From NCBI GenBank assembly GCA_014904985.1, contig MU129156.1, positions 1-64,000 of the forward strand: a stretch of 64,000 nt of DNA. Direction: 5' to 3'. The notes below the pieces were generated by a model, which did not search any database, was not told the origin of the DNA, and was given only the letters and a program-made list of their open reading frames with translations. The translations under genes and the position numbers were made by a program. This document shows positions 55,462 to 64,000 of this stretch, piece by piece. Origin of the DNA: Hydnum rufescens UP504. Lineage: Eukaryota; Basidiomycota; Agaricomycetes; Cantharellales; Hydnaceae. Every line of letters begins with the position of its first letter. Position 1 is the first letter of the stretch.

Positions 55462-56840
55462 AACTCACTGATCATGGCCTGCCTGCATTGGGCACCCTCC
55501 TCTCTCTGTGTTCTTACCCCAAACCAACTTTCTGATTGCAGTCTGCCTGCATTGGGCACTCCTTGTTTTGTGTTCTTACTCCAATACCAACTCACCAATC
55601 ATAGCCTGCCCATGTTGTGTGTCATCTATGCTTTTTAACACCACATGTTTACCAGTGCTGACAATGGTTCTGCACCATGGCCCACCTATTTGTGTCCCAT
55701 TCTACTTGTGCTTCATTGCCTGGAATTGTGCCAGTAATCCAAAATGAACTTGACTGCAAAATGATTGATTCATCAATGAACAAGTTCTACTCCCTCCACA
55801 TTGTCTTCCCAGATCTCTGCCAATTCTTCTTCATCTACTCTTCATCCCAAATATGGTTGCTGAAGTCAGGCTACAAACCCTGGAAACCTGAGTTCAAACC
55901 TGAACCTGACCACAGGTCAGGTTCAGGTTTTGCCCTCATGGGTGATTTCAGGTTTTGGTTAAGTTCAGGTTTTGGGCCCCCATGTTTTCAGGTTCAGGTC
56001 AGGTTTTCTTCAGGTTAGGTTCAGGTTTTGCCAATTGAGGGGATTCAGTTTTTGGTTAAGTTCAGGTTTTGCCCAAATGGGGCAAAACCTGACCTGAACC
56101 TGACTTTGGCAACCATAATCCCAAATGATGGCATTCCAAATATCCAATCACTGAAGTTGTAGGCTCAGGGCCAAATGGAGTAATTACTACACTGCCAAAC
56201 CAGCAGACATCCAATCTTTCTGCCATCAAAGTGACTGAGTGATCAACATTTATCAAATCCCACCACTTAGACATCAATTTCAAGCCAGAAATGGCACCTG
56301 AGGCCAATGTATGTGTTGTCCAAGACAAACTATCTTGTCATGCACAGCAGAAACATGCACAGGCTCATCGGTGGGGTGATGATGTCCTCCCATCCCTGAT
56401 TCATCCTTTTATGAGGTTTCAAAGAGAACAGAACACTGGGGCCCAGGTTGATTTCATAAAACCCTGTATGTGTTCACAGTGTCATCACATACTGAAGATC
56501 ATTTGTGTGCATGTGGAATATTTGGAGGACATTGATGTGGTTGTTTACTCTCATCACCCTGCAGCAATCCAGCTTGTGGGCCAGGGATTGTTCCCATGCT
56601 CTCCATTGGCTCTGACTTTGGCTGTGAGCATGGATATGTTGGAGTTTGTATCAGATCTCTTTGTAAATGTGGCACCCAATGAACAAGCCTGGGCAGCAAC
56701 CCTTATGAAATATCTAAAGGCTTGTGGGCATGAATTTGCAACTGGGCCAATGCTCTTGCCCACTATCAAGTTCTTGTTAGAATGGTGAAGGCAGAGATGA
56801 CAAAAATCATCAATTCTTTTCATGAATCATTGAACTCCAC
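55462..56840 (+). pseudogene. Second KDZ remnant (CxC-type domain)
   Basis: After a 5' region with CCTGCCTGCATTGGGCA repeats, coding-like sequence appears at 55677-55860. It is interrupted by a CAGGTTCAGGTTTT-type repeat (55871-56116) and resumes at 56130 and in the 165-codon frame 56291-56788. The latter matches the CxC1-like domain of the first KDZ copy (RHWGDDVLPSLIHPFMRF-type and GQGLFPCSPLALTLAVSMDM). No KDZ catalytic core follows; the element is truncated at about 56840. It is an independent, older copy, since the repeat insertion is absent from the copy at 35950. Confidence 0.75.
55871..56116. repeat. CAGGTTCAGGTTTT-type inverted repeat insertion
   Basis: Many short CAGGTTCAGGTTTTG units occur in one orientation, with AAACCTGACCTGAACCTGAC at the far end in the other. 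It sits inside the second KDZ remnant. Confidence 0.65.
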
Positions 56841-57014
56841 TCTGTCCTCTGATCACCCTCCTACCCCTGCACAGCCCATGCTGTAAATATTTTGCAAAAA
56901 ATGCAGTAACTTACTGTGGAAGGGTTGCATCAAAACCTGGTAACTTTGTTGCATCAAGCTACAGTAACCCCATTTCATTAAACCTTTTGCATCCAGGCTA
57001 TTATTTATTATTCC
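56841..57014. other. Spacer with TGATGCA/TAACTTACTGT repeats
   Basis: GCAGTAACTTACTGT and GTTGCATCAA motifs recur. The same motifs flank the other side of the foldback element at 62640-62830, so it may be inserted in a GCATCA-rich repeat. Confidence 0.4.
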
Positions 57015-58483
57015 AGTTAAATAATATATATTTTATAATATGAATATCCCTAAATGTGGTAATTAGATAGCCCAATAAGGAAAGGTGCATTAGATAATAT
57101 CCAGTTACATAATACACTGATTCCTATTGAAAAAAAAGCCTAAATGCGGAAATTAAATGAACAACATCCAAGAAAAATTTCCCCATCCAGCCCAATGGGG
57201 GCCCAGGACCAGGGGGTGGTGCCTGGGATGCATGGATGGACCCCTAGGGACCCTGATACAGTGAAAAAACCAGGCCCAGGGCCACTGGTTACAGTCTTTT
57301 ACCACTCAATGAGCCATCTCTTGATATCTCCCTCAATTTCAAAGATATCCTTTCAATTTTTTTTGCATCTTGGAGGGGAACATCTAAGGAATCACTGTCC
57401 CAAATTTGAAGTGAAATGGGTGAACAGAAAATCCACACATGAGACATTAAGGTCATTTTGAGCCATTTTTGGCCAAGACACAATTTCACAGTTGATTTTT
57501 CTTTATTCCCTATAAGCTACAAAGCCCCCCAAACACAGTGAAGTTCTTAAGGGGACACAATGCAAGGATTTTTATTAGTGTCATGAAGCCTGATTGTTTA
57601 TTTTGATGACAGAACACATTGCCAGATAAACATACTATTGATGAATATTCAATCTCTGACACCCTTCCTCTCAATTCCCCTCCCTGAGCCTCAATCATCC
57701 ATGTATCCACTCACTGCCTTCCTTAACTGGTTGCCTACTTATTATGACTCAAAGTGCTCTATCTAAGGCATGCAAGGCTCAAAATGCAGCTTGTGCCCAG
57801 GAGGAGAAGCATAGCCATGCTGCCAATGCATATCACAGTGCAGCCAAAAAAGCATGTCTGGAGGGGAAGTGCACACCTAGCTTTCGCTCTATGGCAAAGA
57901 AGCTTGGGGTTGATAGATCCACACTTCAGTGCCATGTGGAAGGGGGGAGATCCATCAGCAAAAGCAATGCTGCAAAAAGCCACCTCAATGTAGAGGAGGG
58001 TGAAGTGCTTGTAAACTTTATCCTTAAAATGGCTGATCATGGGTTTCCATTAACTCTCAAAAAGATTGCTGGATATGCTCTCAATATTTCAAAAAAGCAA
58101 GACCCAAACCACAGTGACCAGCTAGCCTCATTATGGAGCTCAGGACTCAATAACATTCATGCTGCAGCCCTGAACCCATGAAACACAACTGATTACTATA
58201 ACACACTGGAGAAGGCTCAAAATACATATGGCTTTTGCACACCTAATATTTACAATTTTGATGAGAGTGGATACCCTTTGGGACCAAGTGGTAAGGAGCA
58301 TGTCATTGGGTGAAAGGGGACCAAGCATCAGAAAAAGTGATGCAGTGGTGACAGGGAGAATGTTACCATTTTAGCAACAATATGTGCTGATGGCACCTCC
58401 ATCCCACCCATGGTCATTTTCAAGGGTCAATATTTTATGAAGGAATGGCTGCAGGAAAACCCACTAGGAGCTGTGTGTGTACA

Positions 58484-58534
58484 GTAAAAAAAATTTACCT
58501 CCATGTTGCTGATTGTTACTCTATATCCTGCTAG
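58484..58534 (+). other. Intron 1 of the pogo-like transposase
   Basis: GTAAAA donor and CTGCTAG acceptor, 51 bp; removal eliminates an in-frame TAA and keeps frame. Confidence 0.6.
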
Positions 58535-58659
58535 GTACTGCCATTCAGATAAAGGGCAGACTGAAAACAAGATTGTGGTGGATTGGTTGAAATATTTTGA
58601 GGAGAAAACATGTGACAAATTGGATAATCCAGACAAGTACTGCCTACTGCTACTGGATG

Positions 58660-58780
58660 GTGTTGGAGGCAGACAATCTCCCCTTGATTATGTAATACAT
58701 TGTATATATCCTGTGGATTCTGGAGATCAATCCTAGTTCTTGCTCCCACCCCCATCCACCTGAACTTGCCTGTTCAACAG
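58660..58780 (+). other. Intron 2 of the pogo-like transposase
   Basis: GTGTTG donor and TTCAACAG acceptor, 121 bp; removal links LLLLD with the DGHISHESIAF segment and shifts into the long downstream frame. Confidence 0.65.
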
Positions 58781-61700
58781 ATGGTCATATCTCACATGAG
58801 TCAATTGCATTCATTGACTATGCAGACACTCACAATATAATGGTCATATGTTTTCCATCACACTCCACCCATGCTCTTCAACCCCTAGATGTTGTGATCT
58901 TCTCAGTATCAAAGCATGCATGGGTGGATGCTGTTCATACCTTTGAGATGACAACTGGGTACCATGTCACAAAGGACACATTCCTTAAGGTCTATGGTGC
59001 TGCACATCTTAAAGCTTTCACTCACAAAAACATTCTTGTGGCATTCCAAAAGACTGGTGTCATTCCATTGGACCTGACAGTCATCACATTGCAGCAGATG
59101 GCACCAAGTGTTGAACTGGCAGTCTGTGGATCAATGCCTATTGACCCACCCTCCCCAGTCAAGTGTATACTGGACATGTACCGCCAGATTTGGGATGGCA
59201 CAGACAGGGACATGACCAATCCCATGCAGAACCATCATCCACCATCCATGCCTCCAGACACTGCCAATAACACTACAGGGGATGACCCCCTAGTACTAGA
59301 TCCAAGCCTGCACCCACCATCCACCCCTGATCAGCTTAAGGATGCATTTTCTGATTCCTCAGCATACTTCCTATTCACCAAATCACCATTGAAGTCAGTA
59401 TTGAGTCTACCTCCAAGGATCTACCAAAAGCACCCCACACCACTACCTATTGACTGGAGTCATGCTGGTTCACCCTTGTGCACTTGGAGCAGGGAGGAGA
59501 TCCTTGCAGAAAATGAAATCCTTCATTCCAATCTCCATGATGCAAGGGATCAATTAGACATGTACCATAAGGCAGTGGACATTGGAAATGCCCAACTAGC
59601 TCTTGCCAGGATGCATCTTGACCGAACTTGCCATCAGCTTGCACATAAGGAGAACAAGGGGACTAGGGACCATACACATATCAAGGCTGATGGCAAAAGT
59701 CAGATCCTCACTGACCCAGCATTGTGCAAAGAGATCCAGGCAGCTGAAGAGAAGCAGGAGGAGGCAGGAAAATCAAGGGAGGTGAGGGCAGAGAAGCAAC
59801 AATTAGCAAGGCAGTGCAATGCAAAGGCAGGTGCTCACTGGAAGGAGCATATGGCTGCATGGGAACAGACCAAGGCTGAGAACAAAAAGTTGGAGATAGA
59901 GTGGAGGGAAGAATGTGCCCAGCATCATTCTGAGGGCAAGTGTCCCCCTCCAAGACCAGTAAGGAAGCAGTGAAAGGAGATTTTCACACTATTCTCTCAA
60001 GATGAGACTGGAGCAAGCAGGGGCAATGCTGGAGGTGAGGATGGGAGGGGGAGTGATGGGGATTCAAGTTCAGAGGGTGAGAGCAAGATTTATGAGCAGT
60101 AGGTTGGTAGGCAACCAAGTGGCTCAAGGACCGGGAATGGCTGAAATAGGCCCTGCTTCATACTTTCCCTCAACCTCCCTCAATTTTCATTCTATTACTA
60201 TGCTATTATACAGAGCAATGCATAGGAACCCCCTCTACAGGCTGATAAAATTTTGAGGATATTTTTTGAAAATTTACACCCATGAGAAGGAAAATATGAA
60301 CTCTGGCTCATTGAGTGGTGAAAGACTGTAGTGCCTGAAACAATGAGAACAGTAAAAACAGCACTGGAACCACTGGAAATTGCCAGAAAATAAGTGCTCA
60401 GCAGATGAGTCTGAAATTTGGCACATTATTAGATACAATTAGGATGCAAATAATATCAAAATTTCAGTCCAATCCATGCATTACTTATGGAGATATGAGC
60501 CAAACAGGTTTAGGCATTAAAAATTGGTTTCCTCCTCCTATAAAATAGCTGGGACTTAAAAATTTACACAGAGTATGAAGTCATTATAAAGTAATCATGT
60601 GCCAAAAATCAGCCCAATCCATTCCCTTAAAGAGGGGGAACTGGGCAGGGGGGACTGGAACCACCAGAAGATGCTGGAAAATAAGCACAGGGCAGACAAG
60701 TCTGAAAGTCGGGACATATTAGGAGGCCATTGGGATGCAAATCATATCAAAGTTCCAGCCCAATCCAGGGATTATGTATGGAGATATCAGCCAAACAAGT
60801 CTGGACATTGAAATTTTATTTACTCCCCCTGCAGTCAAGATATGAACTTGAAATTTTACACAGAGTATAGTAATATAATGGAATAAATGAATGCCAAAAA
60901 TCAGCCCAATCAGTTGAGTTTGAGACATTCAACTCCCTTGGCAGGCAGAAAAGAGGAAAAACCTCACCATAAATGTGAATCATGCCACACTGGGCCCAGA
61001 ATAGGTGTAATTGACCTGTAATATTATGATACAGACTATATCCAAAAATGGAATGAATTGGATGTGTGGAAGTGGCTGAAATTGAGGGGAGGGGAAGGAT
61101 AATTAAAAGTGAATTACACAAGATGTAGAGCAGGGATGGATCTGATATCAGGCCACTAGTGTAATATGTGTATGGGGAGCTCATATACCAAATATCAGCC
61201 TAACCAGACTTCATTTAGGCATTGCTCCACATCATCCCCCCCTAACTCACAATTTCCTCCCCAGGGCCTTCCATCAATGCCATTACCCTGAAAACTCACA
61301 GTTAGCTCATCCAAACACATTCATAACATCCCTCAAAGGTTCAGATTTCTTACTGCAATGTCAGACCTTGCAGAATATTTTCAAGTTTCACTGTAATACA
61401 CCCTCCAGTGGGGGCACTTCCAGAACTCCAATGACTCTGATTTCTTGTAGGCCACACCTGGTCACCATTTGAGGCTCAGGTGCAAAATTTCAGGCCATTC
61501 TAAGCACTTCTGGCATTGATCACATGACCCAGATCTTCCCCTCCCCTTGCTTCACTCAGTGATCCAATTTGCATGGACTTTGTGGCCATTTGTAGTAGTA
61601 GTGGGTGACACCTCATGATTCCAATTTGAAGACATTCCTGATCAATTCAATTTGAGGTCAGAACCACAGTATTTCCTGGATTGGGCTGAAACTTTGATAT

Positions 61701-62610
61701 GATTTGCATCCCAATGGCCTCCTAATATGTTCTGACTTTCAGACTTGTCTGCCCCATGCTTATTTTCCAGCATCTTCTGGTGGTTCCAGTCCCCCCTGCC
61801 CAGTTCCCCCTCTTTAAGTGAATGGATTGGACTGATTTTTGGCACATGATTACTTTATAATGACTTCATACTCTGTGTAAACTTTTAAGTCCCCAGCTAT
61901 TTTATAGGAGGAGGAAATCAATTTTAATGCCTAAACCTGTATGGCTCATATCCCCATACATAATCCATGGATTGAGCTGAAATTTTGATATTATTTGCAT
62001 CCTAATAGTCTCTAATCATATGCCAAATTTCAAACTTGTCTACTCAGCACTTATTTTCCAGCATCTTCCAGTGGTTCCAGTCCCCCCTGCCCAGTTCTCC
62101 TCTTTAAGTGCATGGATTGGGCTGATTTTTGGCACATCATTACCTCATAATGATGTCATACTCTGTGTGAGCTTTCAAGTCTCTAGCTATTTGATAGGGG
62201 GAGGGAATCAATTTTTAATGTCTAAACCTGTTTGGCTCATATCTCCATAAGTAATGCATGGATTGGGCTGGAATATTGATATGATTTTCATCCTCATAGT
62301 CTTTAATCATGTGCCAAATTTCAGACTCATCTGCCCACCACTTATCTTCCAGCAATTTCCAGTGGTTCCAGTGCTGTTTTTACTGTTCTCATTGTTTCAG
62401 GCACTAACCAGTGGCCCTGGGCCTGGTTTTTTCACTGTATCAGGGTCCCTAGGGGCCCATCCATGCATCCCAGGCACCACCCCCTGGTCCTGGGCCCCCA
62501 TTGGGCTGGATGGGGAAAGTTTTCTTGGATGTAATTCATTTAATTTCTGCATTTAGGCTTTTTTCAATAGGAATCATTATATAATATTTTTAGTCACCCC
62601 AAACCCAGTA

Positions 62611-63018
62611 TGGAAATTATCCTAAATAGGAAATGATTGGATGCAAATCCATTAAGGACCCAACTGAGCCATTGGCTGATATTAAAACACCCAGGGTTGC
62701 CACAGCTGATGCAACAGCTGACCTGATGCATCAAAAATGCAGTAATGGTAACTTACTGTAATTGATGCAAAAAACTCATGGTAAGTTACCAGATCTGATG
62801 CAATAAGTCTACAGCATCAGGTGCCCTACACTTGATGAAAAACCTTGATCCCAGCTCAAGTATATCTGAATGTGCACAATTTCACCAGGCCTACTAAAGT
62901 TGATGGTGCCCTGGAGTGTCCAAGCACATACTGTAGTGTTACAACCTTAGGTCATCACATGATTTTACATAAGCCCCAGGCACCAGTTGAAGTGCAGGTC
63001 ACAGGGGGGCTGTGACCT
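62611..63018. other. Noncoding spacer with GATGCA repeats
   Basis: It contains several TGATGCA and GGTAACTTACTGT motifs, some inverted (GGTAAGTTACC at about 62780). No frame of note. Confidence 0.4.
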
Positions 63019-63477
63019 GTGACTGACCCCCATCTAAGCATGTCACCAGCAGCAAGGACTAGTGTGCTGAGCCATCAGGCCTTTGCATTGTGTGTCATCA
63101 CCAGTGGCTCATACTCATTCAATCTCTCCTACTTGTCACTCACATCTATGGAAGCCCAGAGAGAGCACTGGCTGATCTCTGGAGAACAGATGTTCAGCAC
63201 TATCTCAAACTTGTTGGTGCAACTGATGAGATGGAGGATATTTCAACAGTAGGTGATAATGCCCAGGAAGAAACTGCCTACACTCCTGATCAGGACCAAT
63301 GTAGATCTGACAGTTGTGATGTCCAAGCTGAGGTAATCAACCTATCATCTGAAAAACTGAAACTGCCTGCCAGTAGCCCCTATGAAGAAGTCAATGATGA
63401 TGTGGATGCTGCAGCAATCAAGGGGAACATCATTCCTAAACCCTTGGGGCTGCATTGGAGTGGCCGATGTTGGAGGG
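63019..63477 (+). pseudogene. Unknown gene fragment cut by LTR A
   Basis: The 139-codon frame from 63090 reads as a polar, acidic protein (ERALADLWRTDVQHYLKLVG, then an Asp/Glu/Ser-rich tail). It runs directly into the LTR A fragment at 63478, so its 3' end is lost. No domain is recognised. An alternative frame (63019-63252) overlaps it; I prefer the longer one for its composition. Confidence 0.35.
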
Positions 63478-63512
63478 ATAAATCCCTACACCATAGAATC
63501 CTCATCTGAGGC
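63478..63512 (+). mobile_element. LTR A terminal fragment
   Basis: The plus strand reads TGTTGGAGGGATAAATCCC and on to CTCATCTGAGGC, the inverse of 30694-30728. It is interrupted at 63513 by LTR B. Confidence 0.75.
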
Positions 63513-63530
63513 TGTCAGGGTTTGTCCCTT

Positions 63531-63620
63531 ACTCCGGTCCACTCCGGTCCACTCCGGTCCACTCCGGTCCACTCCAGTCCACTCCGGTCCACTCCGGTCC
63601 ACTCCGGATCACTCCGGTCC
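63531..63620. repeat. Nine copies of ACTCCGGTCC
   Basis: Perfect 10-bp periodicity with two variants (ACTCCAGTCC at 63571, ACTCCGGATC at 63601). It is absent from the other LTR B copy. Every regular unit contains a CCGG site. Confidence 0.95.
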
Positions 63621-63860
63621 TTGTCCACCCACCTCCAGTCCAGTTCTCTGCTTAGTTCCTTCACCCAAGTCCACTTTGCTTCCGGCTTGATTCCGGTTTG
63701 ACTCTGATCCAACCCTATCTTGGTTTCATTTCCCTTTCATTTCCCATTGCTTCCGGTTTGCCCCCTGGCCGAGTTCCTGTTCCTGTTCCTGTTCCTGTTC
63801 CCATCCCCCTTGTAACCACCCACAGTTTAGTGATCACTCCCCCATAGTATAGTCATCATG

Positions 63861-63868
63861 TATAAGTA
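63861..63868 (+). promoter_or_regulatory. TATA box of LTR B
   Basis: TATAAGTA is conserved at the same relative position in both LTR B copies (minus strand at 28931-28938), although the sequence around it has diverged. Confidence 0.5.
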
Positions 63869-64000
63869 GTCTGAGAGCGAAGTCCAGAGACCCCAGCTTT
63901 GGTCTCTCAGGATTTCCACTGTTACTCCGGACTACAGGTCAGCCTTCATGTATTCTGTATTCATATTACATAATCTCAGGATTTCCGCTGTTACTCCGGA

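Larger units (their letters stand above)
57744..59973 (+). pseudogene. Pogo-like transposase, three exons, with premature stops
   Basis: The first frame (57744-58181) holds a psq-type helix-turn-helix (SFRSMAKKLGVDRSTLQCHV) and a CENP-B-type second domain (EEGEVLVNFILKMADHGFP). The DDE core follows: YNFDESGYPLG (first Asp), NVTILATICADGTSIPPMV, KYCLLLLD (second Asp) and FPSHSTHALQPLDVVIFS (third Asp). Two introns fit: 58484-58534 (51 bp) and 58660-58780 (121 bp); splicing the second restores the frame into the 377-codon 3' frame, which ends in a Lys/Glu-rich coiled coil. Stops at 58180 (TGA for Trp), and near 58310 and 58339 (TGA, probably for Arg CGA) inactivate it. The protein would cut and move the element. 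Confidence 0.88.
57292..60328 (+). mobile_element. Pogo-like (Tc1/mariner superfamily) DNA transposon, 3,037 bp
   Basis: Terminal inverted repeats of 25 bp (57292-57316, 60304-60328) with one mismatch begin CAGTCTTTTACCACTC. A TA duplication flanks it (57290-57291, 60329-60330). The empty site CCACTGGTTAGTGCCTGAAAC is preserved, inverted, at about 62393-62413 in the same foldback element, proving the exact insertion point. It contains one transposase gene on the plus strand. TA target and pogo-type protein agree. Confidence 0.92.
57015..62610. mobile_element. Foldback element carrying a nested pogo-like transposon
   Basis: The left part (57015-57291) and right part (62405-62610) are inverted relatives of each other and of 20900-21150 and its mirror. 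The left arm resumes at 60331 after the nested element. The inner arms are uneven (60331-61670 and 61676-62404) with tandem duplication of a roughly 300-bp GGATTGGGCTGAAATTT unit on the right. Outer 200-bp termini with GGTCAGCCATAT are not present. Without the nested insertion it has no coding capacity. Confidence 0.75.
63513..64000 (+). mobile_element. LTR B copy nested in LTR A, running off the window
   Basis: It starts TGTCAGGGTTTGTCCC, as does the minus strand of the copy at 28589-29197, and follows it through the TATAAGTA box (63861-63868) to the repeated CTCAGGATTTCC.CTGTTACTCCGGA motif. Compared with the first copy it keeps CG sites and carries a decamer array. Whether an internal region follows is outside the window. 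Confidence 0.75.

Overview
The window looks like a transposon-dense stretch of a mushroom-forming basidiomycete (Agaricomycetes). The evidence is a KDZ-type transposase with a cysteine-cluster N-terminus (two remnants), a Ty3/gypsy-like LTR retrotransposon, a pogo-like DNA transposon with small spliceosomal introns, a broken Zn2Cys6 zinc-cluster gene, and short GT..CTAAC..AG introns. No rRNA, tRNA, CRISPR array or bacterial operon is visible, and almost no protein gene is intact. Genus-level placement is not possible from this sequence alone.

Layout. 1-880 and about 5,066-8,980 are CpG-poor and noncoding, with pieces of repeat families. 881-5,060 is a CpG-normal block with no recognisable gene. 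About 8,980-19,620 is the standout region: a CpG-rich array of about 30 exon/intron-like units in four blocks of alternating orientation (minus 8,987-11,649; plus 12,099-14,134; minus 14,648-17,866; plus 18,034-19,428). Each intron of about 100 bp has a GT donor, usually an ACTAAC branch site, a CTAG-type acceptor and a strong hairpin with the AGAGCAGC core. Each exon ends, 7-12 nt before the donor, with a second hairpin (CACACACCYGC / GCRGGTGTGTGG) that usually has a UNNR tetraloop. Both hairpins show compensatory base changes between copies. I do not recognise a described family.

19,921-24,413 holds two giant palindromes (652 bp and 3.76 kb). 24,414-31,690 carries a long, frame-broken minus-strand gene split by two solo LTRs; removing each LTR plus one target duplication restores the local reading frame. 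31,839-35,020 holds a broken zinc-cluster gene and unknown fragments. 35,950-39,125 is a decayed KDZ transposase, and 39,211-48,111 a decayed 8.9-kb gypsy-like element on the minus strand. 48,112-55,461 is LTR-like and foldback repeats, including a 3.15-kb palindrome. 55,670-56,840 is a second KDZ remnant. 57,015-62,610 is a foldback element invaded by a 3.04-kb pogo-like transposon. 62,611-64,000 ends in a gene fragment and a nested pair of LTRs.

Outside the two CpG-normal blocks (881-5,060 and about 8,900-19,900) CpG is strongly depleted and many stops are TGA where Arg (CGA) or Trp is expected, as expected for methylated, deaminating transposon DNA. The hairpin array has escaped this, even though it contains a copy of an LTR family that is CpG-decayed elsewhere in the same window.
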